From assembly GCA_025667525.1 (NCBI GenBank), contig CM046881.1:500113627-500177626 (forward strand): a stretch of 64,000 nucleotides of DNA. Reading direction: 5' to 3'. Below the pieces are notes generated by a model that saw nothing but the letters and a program-made list of their open reading frames with translations, had not been told where the DNA came from and did no database searches. The stretch comes from Glebionis coronaria (lineage: Eukaryota; Streptophyta; Magnoliopsida; Asterales; Asteraceae). This document shows positions 23,003 to 35,330 of this stretch, in pieces; the first letter of the stretch is position 1, and the number at the start of each line of letters is the position of its first letter. The position numbers were made by a program, and so were the translations under genes.

Positions 23003-24233
23003 GAATCTTCAAAGCCAATTCATTAACTTGAAGGATGACATGGCAAAACAAGGGAACGATATTCGAGCGGAGCTAAGGAATGACATGGCGAAACAAGGGA
23101 ATGCTCTTCAAGCCGATATGAGAAACTCTATGAGCAATCAAACGAATAACTTAAGGGATATGATGGCTAGTTTTTTCCCAGGTAATCAAGCCTCTGGTTC
23201 GGGTTGTCTTCCGAGTAACGCCGTTGCTAATCCAAGAGGGGAAATGAAAGCAATCACCACTCGAAGTAGCAAAGCTTTAAAGGAACCCGAGATTCCTACA
23301 CCTACACAGGTGATTATGACAAAGGAAAACGAGTCCCCTTCTCTAATTCCTCCACCTTCTACTTCCACCCCTCCACAGAATTCCATTCCAAAGCCTTCAT
23401 CTCAACCCAATATACCTTATCCCTCAAGGTTGAGGAAAGAGAAGTTGAAGAACAAGGATGATATTCAGGTTTCTAACTTTCTTAAAATGTTTAAACAACT
23501 GAATTTTAACATCTCCTTTGCCGAGGCTCTCGATCACATGCCGAAGTATGCGAAAATGTTTAAAGATCTTCTCAGTGATAAGGAGAAACTCCTTGATATC
23601 TCTCAGACCCAACTTAATGAGAATTTCTCTACAGTGCTCTTAAGGAAATTACCAATAAAACTTTGTGATCCGGGTCGTTTTCTCATTCCTTGCAACTTTC
23701 CCGGGGTAGAGAATTGTATGGCCCTAGCCGATCTAGGTGCTAGTATCAACTTAATGCCTCCAAGCGTTTGGAAACAATTGTCTCTACCCGAGCTAGTCCC
23801 CACACGAATGACATTGGAATTAGCTAACCGTACGATTGCTTATCTGGTGGGGATAGCCGAAGATGTCTTCGTCGGTGTCGACAAATTCACCTTTCCGGCG
23901 GATTTTGTTGTCGTCGACTACGAGATGGACCCCCGTGTTCCATTAATCGTTGGACGTCCATTCTTGAGGACCGGTCACACTCTCATTGATGTAGCCGCGG
24001 GCGAATTAATCATGAGAGTTGGTGACGATAAAATCGTCTTCAACATGGGTAAACTTTCTAAACAGCCTTCTGAAAACGAGAGCGTTAATTTCATTGACGT
24101 TCTTGATGAGGCTTGTGAAGAGCATTTCAAAGACGCTTGTAAAATTGGTTCTTCTTCTCTACCCATTGTTGAGACCGTTGCCTCTATTGCTCCTTCACTA
24201 ACTCTACTTGGAGATAGTGATTTCATTTTATAA
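23003..24233 (+). pseudogene. Athila Gag C-terminus and aspartic protease (B2)
   Basis: Continuous open frame from the target duplication to a TAA at 24231. The first part is charged with repeated DMAKQGN/ADMRN units and then Pro-rich (about 23280-23420). The protease follows (about 23440-24110): ADLGASINLMP with the catalytic Asp at 23730-23732, then VPLIVGRPFLRTG, the expected second-half motif. The protease would release Gag and Pol products. The domain is intact, but upstream gag is separated from it by the solo LTR, and downstream pol is in other frames. Confidence 0.85.
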
Positions 24234-24248
24234 GAATTTGAAGCAACT

Positions 24249-25431
24249 TTGGGAGATGTGGACTTGCAATATGACGATTCTCCCTCAAATTGGGATGAAG
24301 ACATTCGTACCATTGAGAAACTTCTCAATGAGGACCATATTTCTCCACATTCTCCTAAGGAAATCTCTATCGATGATCCGAATTTGACTACGCCTTCCAT
24401 CGAAAATCCTCCGGATTTAGAGCTTAAGGATCTGCCGTCTCATCTCGAGTACGTTTTCCTTGAAGACAATAAGAAGTCGCCCGTCATCATCGTAAAGGAC
24501 TTGAAAGAAGAAGAAAAATCTCGCCTTATCGCCGTTCTGAAAAATCATAAGAAAGCGATTGCTTGGAAAATCTCCGATATTCGTGGAATTTATCCTAACT
24601 TTTGCACACATAAAATTCTCATGGAGGACGAATTTAAACCCACTATTCAAAACCAAAGAAGGGTAAATCCCAAGATCCATGACGTTATAAAAAAAGAGGT
24701 TATCAAACTTCTTGATGCGGGAATGATTACCCTATCTCGGATTCACCATGGGTTAGTCCGGTCCATTGTGTGCCTAAGAAAGGCAGAATCACCGTTGTGC
24801 CCAATGAAAACAACGAGTTGATTCCTACTCGTCTCGTTACAGGGTGGAGAGTTTTTATAGACTATCGCAAACTCAATGATGCTACAAGAAAGGATAATTT
24901 TCCCCTTCCTTTTATGGACCAAATGCTTGAACGTCTAGCAGGTAATGACTATTACTGCTTTTTAGCGGTTTCTCCGGGTATTTTCAAATTCCCATCGATC
25001 CTAAAGACCAAGAGAAAACCACATTCACTTGTCCTTATGGAACATTTTCTTACAAAAGAATGCCTTTCGGCTTATGCAATGCTCCTGGGACTTTCCAAAG
25101 GTGTATGATGGCTATCTTCCATGACATGGTTGAAGAAACTATGGAAGTTTTCATGGATGATTTCTCAGTCTATGTTGATTCTTTTTCTCATTGCCTTGCC
25201 AATTTAGAACGTATGCTCAAACGGTGTGAAGACACTCGTCTCGTTCTTAATTGGGAAAAATGCTATTTCATGGTAAAAGAAGGCATTATGCTTGGACATA
25301 AAATCTCAAAAGCCGCTCTTGAAGTGGACTGTGCTAAAGTTGATGTCATAGCCAAATTACCTCCACCTTCAACCATGAAGGGTGTGAGAAGTTTCCTTGG
25401 TCATGCGGGCTTTTATCGTCATTTCATTTAA
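24249..25431 (+). pseudogene. Athila reverse transcriptase (B2)
   Basis: RT copies element RNA into cDNA. A linker (24249-24640) leads to the RT fingers (NQRRVNPKIHDVIKKEVIKLLDAGMI near 24650-24730), a frame change about 24740-24830, WRVFIDYRKLN (24840-24875), a damaged palm motif near 24960-25000, then MPFGLCNAPGTF and the catalytic FMDD at 25150-25161. It ends at a TAA at about 25429 in the connection region (HAGFYRHFI). Two frame changes and the stop inactivate it. Confidence 0.88.
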
Positions 25432-25562
25432 GATTTTTCCAAAATCGCTCGCCCGATGACCCACCTCTTGGAAAAAGATACTCCTTGTATCTTTTCTAAA
25501 GAGTGTATTGACTCCTTCAATCTTCTTAAGGACAAGCTAACTAAGGCACTGGTCTTGGTTAC
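25432..25562 (+). pseudogene. RT-RNase H connection, 5' side of solo LTR (B2)
   Basis: Encodes the connection segment (PMTHLLEKDTPC, then LLKDKLTKALVLVT) that normally leads into RNase H. Cut after the GTTAC target duplication at 25562; the RNase H continues in the same frame at 28605. Confidence 0.85.
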
Positions 25563-28500
25563 TGATATGAGCTTAAACTCATATCCTTTTATCAACAAAT
25601 AACCCTAAAACATGAAGCAAAATACCCATTTATCTTGTAAAGAGCAGTGTTATGTGGTATGTTGTGTTTGTGTGCACTTGTGTAGGTAAGAAGATACAAT
25701 TTCAAGCAAACAAGGAAAAACCAAGCTTAAATGGATGAAAAAGGCAAAAGAGGATCAAAAGTGACAAGACTTTGAAGTTCAAGGACCTATCTTGACAAGT
25801 GATGAAAGTTGAAGGACTTAAAGTGCAAATAATGAAAAGTCAAGATTCAAGTCAAACCTGGTCAACTATCAAGTCAACTCAGTCAAAGGACCATTTTGTA
25901 CAAATTATGGAAGTTAAAGGACCAAAAATGTCAAAGGAATGAAGATCCTAGCTTAAAATAGCAATCTGCCAAGTCAAGGGGTTTGTTTTGCCAAGTTTGG
26001 AAAATATACAAGACATGATCCAAGTGCCATAGTTTTAAACCAATCAGAAGCCAGTAAATAATAAACATGGATCACCACGTCACCCACTACTGCCGCCTTT
26101 CATTTAATACACCAAATCTCAACAGTTCAATCCACAACTCTCTTCCTCAACCAATAAAAAGATGACACGTGTCATCTTCTTCACAAAGAAAATTTCCAGA
26201 ATCGGGATTGAGATTGAAGCCGTTTCATGAGAAGATCAAAACACCAAACTTGCTCGTTTTGAAGAGAGGAATTCAATGGTGCAATCCAATTAACAAATCA
26301 TCCAGTAAATCAAAAACACCCAAATTTGTTCATCACCTTCAAGTGCCAAAATGCAGAATTTTTCCACGTGGCAAGTTATTACTGGTTCTGACACGTCACC
26401 AACTCCAACAAACTCTCAATTCTTGCCTATAAATACCTAGACTAGTCTTCATTTTTCAGTGTAGCTTAAAATTGTAAAAACACATAGTTCAATTTTCCCT
26501 TTCCTTTTTCCCTCACTTTTCCTCTAACTACTCAAGAGTCTGACAAACTCTTGAGTCAGTTAGTTAGTTGTTAGCTTGTAACCAACTTTGTAACTGAATT
26601 CATTCAATAAAATTCAAATTCAATTTTCCCGCCAATTCTGTTCTTCAAGTTACTGCTCATTACCTGCTATTGTGTGATCTCATTGTTGCTGTTGAGTGTT
26701 TGTTATGATCAACCATTGATCATAGCTTACATTGGTGAAGTTTTGTAGCTGTTTGATCAGAATTCAAGTGTTTCCATTGTTCATGAAGTTTTCAAGCAGT
26801 TTTATGATTCCTAGATGATTTGTAGCTGTTGATTGTTGATTAAAGTGTTCCCTAGTGATAAGGTGGTGGTTATCACTAGGGCAAGAGAGCTCAGCGCTCC
26901 TCTTCTTCCCAAAGGATATCTACATTAGGTTCTATAGCTCTTATTTCTGATTCCACTCAAGTGCAATTGCCATGCTCATTTTCCTAGTGTAGAATTTGAT
27001 TGCTGCATGATAAACTTGATAATAGTTGTTGTTTGATTGTACTTTGAGTGTTTTGTAGCTTAATCTTGCATTCCTGAGTTCTGAGTTGTAGTTTCTGCAT
27101 AATTTCAGTCACTTTTTGGTCTAATAGCTTAATTGAGTTCTAGCCTTGGTAATTGCTTGATTTCAGTTTTAATAGCTTTCATTTTGTCCATTGAAACAAG
27201 TCTGTTATAGCCTTTGAATCAGTTCAATCCAGTACTTGATTAGCCTTTGTAAAATTTTGTTCATAACAGATTAAGGTGTGTTTGGGAGTAGCTTAAAATC
27301 AGTTTTCAAGTGTTGAGATTTGTTGTTTTAGAGTTCATTTCTAGTCATTAGTTGTTAACAAGTAGTTTTAAGTGATTTGCAAGTCAAAATAATAGTCAAA
27401 CAGGCAATTGGCTTAAAAATAGTTTGGGTCATCCTTATTTCAGCTTTGTTCTTTAAAACTTCCCATTTTCAATTGCTTGTTTCTTATTCATTTTTAGATG
27501 AAATTCAACCAAACTTGTTTCCAGACTTAGCTTATATCATAAACTTCTAGTTTCTAAAAGGAAATTCTACAGTTTTAGGTAATAAGCCAGAAATTAGCTT
27601 TTTGGTCAAGGTCTGAGCATTTGTCATTCTCTGAGATCAAGTGCTTACTGTTTACCTAGTTCTCTTAATCTACTTCACAAAAGTTGTGATTTTCTTTCAC
27701 CAATCCAGTTAGAAAGTATTGAATATTAAGTTTTGAAGTTTTGAGCTTTTTCCAAAAAGTTGGTCAAACTTGGTCAACATAAGCTCAAAAGAGCTTATTT
27801 CAGATTTCTCATTCATTTCTGGATGAAAATGGTTCTAGTTTGATTTCCCCTTCTTTAAATCAAGTGCTTAATCAGTTTTATCACAAAAATCAAGTTGTGA
27901 CTGTTTGGAATAAGCTGTAGCTTATTTTGTGCTTATTAATAAGCACTCATTTGCTTAATTCTGACTTTTAGCTTATTCCCTTGAACACACGTAGCTGTAA
28001 TTGAATTTTAAGAGTTTTGCAAGTTGTTTCAGCTGATTTGGTTGAGTAATAAGCTCAAACGAGCTTATTCTTCATAGTGTCCCGTTTTTGGTTAAAAATT
28101 TAGATTAATTGCACTTTAGTCCTTTCTTTTCTATAAGTGTTTATCTTTGGCTAATCTTTCTAGAAATTAGGGTTTGCATAGATTTAGTCCCTGGACTTTG
28201 AAGTTTGTTATATTTCAGTTAGCAACTTGTTGGTTAGTTACATTTTTGGTTAAGTTTGTTATAGATTTTGCATTGTTGATCCTCATAGTTTACTGATTTG
28301 CATTATTAGTCCCTATAGTTGTAGAATTTACATTTTGAGCATTTTACTTTCATAGAATTTACATTTTCAGTCCTTCTAGTTTTATATTTTGCATTTTAGA
28401 CTTTTACTTGAATAAAAATTGGAATTTGCAATATGTTTTACGTATAAGTAGTTTAATATTTTTCATTTTTAAATAGTGATTGTTTGAATTAGCATAGATT

Positions 28501-28604
28501 ACCAAGCAAGCTTGAACAACCAAGAACAATAATAAATCTGATATTGATTGGACTTTCTATTGGTTAAGAACTGAGAAAACAAACTTGCATTATATTACAT
28601 TTCA
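25563..28604 (+). mobile_element. Solo LTR related to the A-type Athila LTR, TSD GTTAC
   Basis: TGATATGAG...CATTTCA, 3042 bases, between perfect GTTAC duplications (25558-25562, 28605-28609). The 5' end is an inverted repeat GATATGAG / CTCATATC. A TATA box (TATAAATA) is at 26428-26435 and AATAAA at 26606-26611. Plan and sequence patches (CACTTGTGTAGGTA, AAGGACC repeats upstream of TATA, GCTTATT repeats downstream) resemble the A1/A2 LTRs, so it is a diverged relative. It sits inside the RNase H coding region of B2. Confidence 0.92.
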
Positions 28605-29040
28605 GTTACCCCTAATCGGGAGCTACCTTTTGAATTGATGTGCGATGCTAGCGACTTTGCCATTGGAGCGGTTTTGAGCCAAAGAGTGAACAAACACTTA
28701 CAACCAACCCATTATGCTAGCAAGACAATGACGGGGGCTCAATTGCATTATACCACTACTGAAAAAGAGCTTTTAGCTGTAGTGTATGCTTTTGAGAAGT
28801 TCCGCCCCTATCTTGTCCTTTCCACCATAATTGTCTATACCGACCATTCCAAGTACTTGTTAACTAAGTAAGATTCTAAGCCAAGACTTCTTCGTTGGGT
28901 TTTACTCCTTCAAGAATTCAAAATTGAAATTTGTGACAAGAAGGGAGCAGAAAACCTAGTCGCGGATCATCTAAGTAGACTTGAGGATCCTTATCAAGGG
29001 GATCATCCGAATCACGAGATCAATGATTCTTTTCCCCTTG
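28605..29040 (+). pseudogene. RNase H of Athila element B2
   Basis: RNase H degrades the RNA strand during cDNA synthesis. Catalytic-region motifs are visible: MCDASDFAIGAVL (first Asp), TEKELLAVVYAFEKFRPYL (Glu), VYTDHSKYLLTK (second Asp). A TAA follows at about 28869, after which the C-terminal part ([17 protein letters not shown], then [12 protein letters not shown]) continues in frame to the integrase linker. Confidence 0.87.
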
Positions 29041-29048
29041 AGGCCTTA

Positions 29049-30366
29049 ATGTCTATCAACTCCAATCTTGATGACACCCCATGGTTTGCAGACATTGCAA
29101 ACTACTTAGCGGGTGGTATTCTCATCCAAGGGTTAACATCCCAACAAAAGAAGAAGTTCTTTAAAGATGTTAAGACTTACTTTTGGGATGACCCTTATCT
29201 CTTCAAACAATGTGCTGATCTGATTATTCATCGATGTGTTGATGGGCGGGCCAGCGTTACTAATCCTTGAAGCTTGCCATAAAGGACCCACCGGTGGTCA
29301 TTTTGGTCCCAACTACACTGCTAAGAAATTGTTTGACTCAGGATTCTATTGGCCCACCATTTATCATGACGCTCACGAGATGGTTAAAAATTGTGAAGAT
29401 TGCCAACGCCAAGGCAAGATCACACATAAAGATGAGATGCCTCAAAATATCATCCAAGAATATGAAACCTTTGATTTATGGGGTATCGACTTTATGGGGC
29501 CATTTTCATCATCTAAAGGGAACAAGTACATCCTCGTAGCCGTTGACTACGTCTCTAAATGGGTTGAAGCTAAGTCTCTCCCTATGAACGATGCGAGGGT
29601 GGTTGTGAACTTTCTGAAGCAACTTTTTGCTCAATTCGGTGTACCTCGTGCTATCATCAGTGACCGCGGGACTCATTTTTGCAATGATCAATTTGCTCGA
29701 GTCATGTCTAAGTACGATGTCAATCACCGTCTTTCCACCGCTTATCATCCTCAAACAAATGGTCAAGCCGAGATATTTAACCATGGATTGAAGCGAATTC
29801 TAGAACGTACTGTGGGAGAGCATCGTGCCTCGTGGGCTGATAAGTTAGATGATGCTTTGTGGGCTTTCTGTACCGCATATAATACGCCGATTGGTTGCAC
29901 TCCATATCGTCTTGTGTACGGGAAGGCATGCCACCACCCTATTGAGCTTGAACATAAGGCGTACTGGGCCTTGAAGTGGGCTAATTTTGACATCAACAAA
30001 GTCGGTGATCTTCGGAAGATTCAAGTCAACGAGCTCAATGAACTGAGGAATGAAGCTTATGTGAACTCATTGATCTACAAGGAAAAGACCAAGATCATTC
30101 ATGATGCAAGGATTAAGAACCGAGAGTTCCATGTTGGTGATCAAGTTTTACCCTTTAACTCTCGGTTGAAGATCTTCTCTGGCAAGCTGAAGAGCTGTTG
30201 GTCTGGTCCATTCACCGTCACCAAAGTCTTCCCACATGGTACCATTGAGCTTTCTCAGCCAAATGGGCCAAATTTCAAAGTGAATGGCCAGCGCGTGAAG
30301 CTATACTTTGGTGAGGACATCTCTCATGAGATGATTCCATCCCTCACCACGTTTCCCTTGAACTAG
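29049..30366 (+). pseudogene. Athila integrase (B2)
   Basis: Integrase inserts the cDNA. A linker (29049-29270) with one stop near 29268 leads to the zinc-binding part ([12 protein letters not shown] ... CEDCQRQG) and the catalytic core with Asp at 29488-29490 (GIDFMGPF), Asp at 29662-29664 (SDRGTHFCN) and Glu at 29770-29772 (PQTNGQAE). The open frame continues through the C-terminal domain to a TAG at 30364. It is the best-preserved domain of the element; the start at 29236 is only the first ATG after the stop. The long minus-strand frames here are shadows. Confidence 0.9.
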
Positions 30367-32412
30367 TCTTGGGTCGAGTCAGGCTCGTGACTCGATTAAC
30401 AAAAACAAGCGCTTCTCGAGAGGCAACCCGTTGATCTATCCTTTACCGTTTTCATAATAAGTGTAGGGGAGCCCCGTATGGGTTTGTTGCCTTCTTTCTT
30501 TTGATGTGCAGGGATTAAAAGCTTCAAAGATCCATTCTCGATGACTTTTGACGAACCGTGATCCCATGTAACCGTCTTCCTGGTTCTATCCTAAACTGTC
30601 ATGATTCAATATTTCATATATTATATGTTCACATTGAAATCACTATAGTTGTCCTTTCCTTAGAAAGATTTAAACAAACTGCACAATTTCCTAAGTGTAG
30701 GGGAGTTTACTCCCACATGCTTAAACATTGAGGACAATGTTTAAATTAAGTGTAGGGGGGACTTCTATAGAAGTAAGTGGGCTTTTCCATGAATTTGTCC
30801 TCATAGCCGTAAAATCTAATTTTTCGACATTTTTCAGAATTTTTAATCTATTTTGGCCTAGTATTATAGTAGTACTTTCCTTTGTTATCGTTATTTACTT
30901 TCCTAATCTTTAATAAAGTGGTTTTAAATTTTTCAACGTTGTGAATCTTTTGACTCAACCTGAGTTTACGTATCTAAGTTTACTCTAGCTAGTATCCTTA
31001 ACGTGTTTAAGTCAAGTTTTGCTAGGCTTTTATATAGGGAACTTTAAAACGCGAAAATCTTAACTCTCACGGGTTAAGAACAAGATTTTTTTGCAAGTTC
31101 CTATAATTGATCCTAGAAAGTCGTTTATCAAGAGAACTTTAAAATGCGAATTCTAAACTTGAAAAAGTCTAAGAGTTTGCAAGATCCTATAGATGACTTG
31201 AAAACCCGAAACTTTGATTTAATTAGCTAAGCATCCACGAGTCTCATTCCTTGAGATTTTAAATTGTGGAGAACGAGAGATGATAGATTCAATTATAAGT
31301 TTGGTATTCTTTCATGAATTTATGTGTGTTGAATATAAGCTTTTTCTCCCATCGCTTGTTTATAAATATATTTGCAATAAATAAGGTTGTACGATTTGAA
31401 AAGTTACTTAGCTTCTAGCACAAGATCGTTTAAAAGTTGCTTGGTATTTATTAGAGTGCATAGCCAAGGCATAACTTATTGAAGAGGGATGCGAAGAATG
31501 GCGAGTCCAAAAAGGCCCTAACAAGGCATGAGGGCTACATTTTGTTGCTAAAGATCCAAAATTGATGTGAAGAATCATTTATCGAAAATCAATATGAAGG
31601 ATCGAGACACACGACGAAAAGCAAATACTCCCCTAAAGATCATGGAGAAGTCTATCCAAAAAGGCCCTAACAAGGTATGAGGATAAATAGATCTAAGTCC
31701 TAAAAGGAGGCGGATCATTGTATATCAAAATCCAAAATAAAGATTGGAGAAATGAAGAAGTCGTGGTCCAAGTATGAAGAATCTCTAAAAAACTTCAAGT
31801 GAAGAAATTCCTATTATGAAGAGAAGACCATTATTTCATGAACGTCTCTCAACATTTGAAGTATGAAGTCGCTGCCAAATATCGGTCCGAGAAAGGTCTC
31901 AAATCGTGAAGCGAGTTATGCCAAGATATGAACTTTATGAGGTCCCGAGAAGCAGTTTTAAAAGATTTTGTCCTTTAGCTAACTATTGATTAGATCGTCC
32001 TACTTTATTTTCAGCCTAAATAACTATCGAAATAAGTCAACAATGCATCCTCGTGATCATTAAAGACAAGAATAAAATATAAGAGATACACCTAAGAATA
32101 AGGGAGTCTAAGTGAATAATTGGGCCACATGAGTTCGTGTTAGTTTGCTAACTTATAATAACAATGATCTCGTTTTTAAGCTTGGTTTGGGGAACGTAAA
32201 AGTTGAAGATGATGAACATTCATGACGGCCAAAACCCCAAGGTAAGTCTTTGATTTCTTTACTTGTTTTGTACATATTTCTATCTTTTTAGTTTCCTTAA
32301 AGTTTAGTACTTAATAAAGACCAAGGTGGGTTATTTACGATGAGAAATGTAATCTATTCTTTGAAACTAATGCATTGCATGAGGGCATTGCAATGGTCAA
32401 GTGTAGGGGATT
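30367..32412 (+). other. Non-coding 3' region of Athila element B2
   Basis: No open frame beyond about 60 codons. Contains the palindrome at 30721-30744, four AAGTGTAGGGG tracts (near 30458, 30694, 30747 and 32399, the last adjoining the 3' LTR as polypurine tract) and two copies of CCAAAAAGGCCCTAACAAGG (31507, 31655). The stretch 30960-31700 is clearly similar to 56930-57678 in element A2. Related elements sometimes carry an envelope-like frame here; I see none. Confidence 0.75.
30721..30744 (+). promoter_or_regulatory. Palindrome near internal polypurine tract (B2)
   Basis: Arms TTAAACATTG and CAATGTTTAA around loop AGGA, followed nine bases later by GTGTAGGGGGG. The core TTGAGGACAA recurs at 56684-56694 (A2) and on the minus strand of 61162-61181 (D). 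Confidence 0.6.
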
Positions 32413-34234
32413 TAATAAGTGTGAAAACACTTATCCTTTTACCACTTATTTCCAATAATAACAAGACCAAAACGTGTATTTTATGTCGTAAAAGTCGTAA
32501 TTATGCGTGGTTTGTGTTTTTATTGTGTTTTATGACCAAAAGATGAAAAAGGAAGAAAACACGGTCTTTCACGGTCTTTTATCGAAGAAAACAAGAAAAG
32601 ACGAAGTCAAAAGATCAAGAATGTAAAAAGAACGGAAGTCCAAGGCCTATTCTGAATATTTATCGAAGAAAAAGTCTAAAGACGGAAGATTAATAAAGTC
32701 AAAGAACTCAAGTCTAATAGAAGAAGAAAATTTAAGACAAGTTCAATTAATATCGACAAATCCCGAGACGACGTCGAGAAAGACAAAGGATTTAAATCGA
32801 GTCGAGACGAGAAGAAAGAAAGAGGAAGCAACACATGCACCTCCCCATCTCCTATAAATACCCTCCTAATGACACATTAGGAGGGTGTTAGCTAGTTTAT
32901 TTTTCTTTCTTTAGTTTTATTTTCAGAGAGAGAAATTTTTTAACTTTCTCTCACTAAAACTTCATCTTTTCTTTCTTTTCATGTTTAAGCTTTGATTTGA
33001 TCTTGTATTTTGGAATCATTAATCTATAAGTTCAAGTTAAGTTTTTCATATTCAATCTCTTTCTACCATTCTTAATTTTTACTTATTTGATCCGAAAATC
33101 ATTCTTGATTTTGGTTTAATTTTGATGTTTATGTGATTAAAAAGTTCATCTTTTTATTCCTATATAAGTTCTTATACGATTAAGCTTAAGGCTTGTTATG
33201 CTTTTTGGCTTATTTCGTATTTAGCTTATTGGTTTTTAAGTTTTCTTAAAAAAAGTTTAGTCTTTTTAAAGTTTGATTCATAAAGTTTCCTTATTTCGTG
33301 TTTTAAAAGTTTTTAAATTTATGCTTTTTTTCATTTTGTTAAGATTTAAATAAGTGCTTATTTGTCTTTGCTTATTTGTGCTTGTTCGGTCCTGCTTATT
33401 TGTCTTTGATTTCCATCGTATTATGCTTAAGGGTTTTACAAGTTACGATCAAGTAAGTGTGATCGCATAAACCCCTAGGGTTTCTACTTGCGATCCATTA
33501 CTTCGATCACCAAGTACGATCGTTCACTACGATCACACTCATTAATCCTCACCACGATCACTTGTTGCGATCGTGGTTACGATCATTGAGTGTGATTTGT
33601 GGCTGCGATTGCTTGGGTGCGATCACTTGTTACGATCACATTGAGTGCGATCACCTATTCTACGATCACTAGGCTACGATCGACTGATACGATCGTAGGC
33701 TGCGATCACTGGGAGTACGATCTAAAGTCACGATCGTGGTGGAGTACGATCACCAGTTACGATCGCATTGAGTGCGATCCAAGATACGATCAAGGACCAT
33801 GATCGCATTGACTGGGATCCTATTTCATTTTTCTTGTTTATATTTTATTTAAATTTCAAAATTTAATTTTTCTCGCATTTTTACTTAGTGTTATTTTTAA
33901 ACGAGTTTTGTCCTAGTTTATTTTTACCTAGTTTTCAAGTTTTAAATTCATTACGTTTTAATTTCCAAAACTTGCACGCTTCCCGAAATCTCTATTTTTA
34001 CCAAGTGTTTTTATAGTAATTTTTAGTTTAATTTTTAAAGCTTTAATTTAGTTTTTCTAGATTTACTTTTAGCTTATTTTAATTACGTTTTGCACTTACC
34101 CTTCTAATAGAATAGGAAATCAACTCCCCCTTTTAGTGACGATTACCGACTATTCCACCATTAACCGTGATCAATTCGATTAGATACCGAGAACGATATC
34201 GAGTACACACATGCTAAGCAAAAGTCTTGTATTA
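32413..34234 (+). repeat. 3' LTR of element B2
   Basis: 1822 bases, TAATAAG...TGTATTA, collinear with 16875-18683. Differences include the 10-bp duplication near 32565 and scattered substitutions. TATA box 32853-32860 with hairpin 32860-32886; CGATC array 33442-33820. Followed by CTTCT, then copia protease sequence. Confidence 0.93.
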
Positions 34235-35330
34235 CTTCTCATTAACTTCGTGGAGAAGTTTCTGGGTACAGTGCGGTTTGGAAATGATAAGTTTGCACCA
34301 ATACTCGGATATGGAGATTTGGTTCAAGGGAATATCACTACCAAAAGGGTTTATTACGTCGAGGGACTGAATCACAATTTATTCTCGGTTGGTCAATTTT
34401 GTGATGCGGATTTGGAAGTGGGTTTTCGGAAATCTACTTGCTATGTTAGAGACTACGATGGGATTGACCTTCTTACAGGTTCTTGTGGTTCCGATCTCTA
34501 GACAGTAACTCTTCAAGAAATCCAATTTGCTTAATGGCTAAAGCTTCATCATCCCAAGCATGGTTACTGCATCAACGATTGTCACATCTCAACTTTGACA
34601 CCTTCAACTTGCTTTCGAAGATTGATATTGTGACCGGTCTTCCTAAGTTAAAATTCGTCAAAGACCATCTTTGTTCTTCTTGTGAGTTGGGGAAAGAAAA
34701 ACGGAAGTCGTTAAAAACAAAGACTACCCCAAGCTCAAAAGGACGATTGGAACTTCTACACATGGATTTATGTGGTCCCATGCGTGTTGAGAGTAGTAAC
34801 GGGAAAAAGTATATTCTCGTGATTGTTGATGATTACTCAAGATACAAGTGGAATTTCTTCTTAAGGTCCAAAGATGAAACACCAGAGGTTCTCAAAAACT
34901 TTCTCAAGATGATACAACGTAATCTTCAAGCTCAAGTCTTAACCATAAGAACGGATAGGGGTACTGAATTTTTGAACAAGACTTTGCAATCTTACTTTCA
35001 AGAAGAAGGCATCGAAAATCAAACGTCTATTGCTCGAACTCCTGAACAAAACGGCGTTGTCGAAAGACGGAACCACACTTTGGTTGAGGCAGCTCGAACA
35101 ATGCTTTCTGCATCCAAGTTACCACTATTCTTCTGGCTGAAGCAATTGCAACTGCCTGTTATACTCAGAATCGTTCTCTCGTTATCCCTAGACATGAAAA
35201 GACACCTTACCACATCATCAATGGCAAGAAACCTACTATTAAATTCTTTTACGTATTTAGATCTTTATGCTACATTATTAAAGACGATGAGAATCTTGAC
35301 AAGATGAAAGAAAAAGGTGATGCATGTATT
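34235..35330 (+). pseudogene. Copia protease C-terminus, GAG-pre-integrase and integrase
   Basis: Continues the copia pol after B2. The protease remainder (34240-34500: FGNDKFAPILGYGDL, LFSVGQFCDADLEV) ends at a TAG. Then a GAG-pre-integrase zinc region (LHQRLSHLNFD ... CSSCELGK, 34555-34700) and the integrase core with Asp 34764-34766 (HMDLCGP), Asp 34954-34956 (TDRGTEFLN) and Glu 35062-35064 (EQNGVVERRN). A frame change near 35150 disrupts the C-terminal part, and a stop at 35305 closes the frame. The DDE triad itself is present. Confidence 0.9.

Larger units (their letters stand above)
16875..34234 (+). mobile_element. Athila element B2, full length with two solo-LTR insertions
   Basis: Two LTRs (16875-18683, 32413-34234) flank PBS, gag, protease, RT, RNase H, integrase and a 2 kb non-coding 3' region; the target duplication is CTTCT (16870-16874, 34235-34239). 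LTR termini are TAATA...TATTA, not TG...CA. Roughly 3% difference between the LTRs over the first 230 bases by eye, plus a 10-bp duplication (TCTTTCACGG) in the 3' copy. Solo LTRs at 20160-22997 and 25563-28604 were inserted later into gag and RNase H. Coding is broken by stops and frameshifts as well. Confidence 0.93.

Noticed and set aside
23975..24400. 141-codon Ser-rich minus-strand frame
   Set aside because: Shadow of the B2 protease frame on the other strand; Ser-rich antisense is typical of such shadows.
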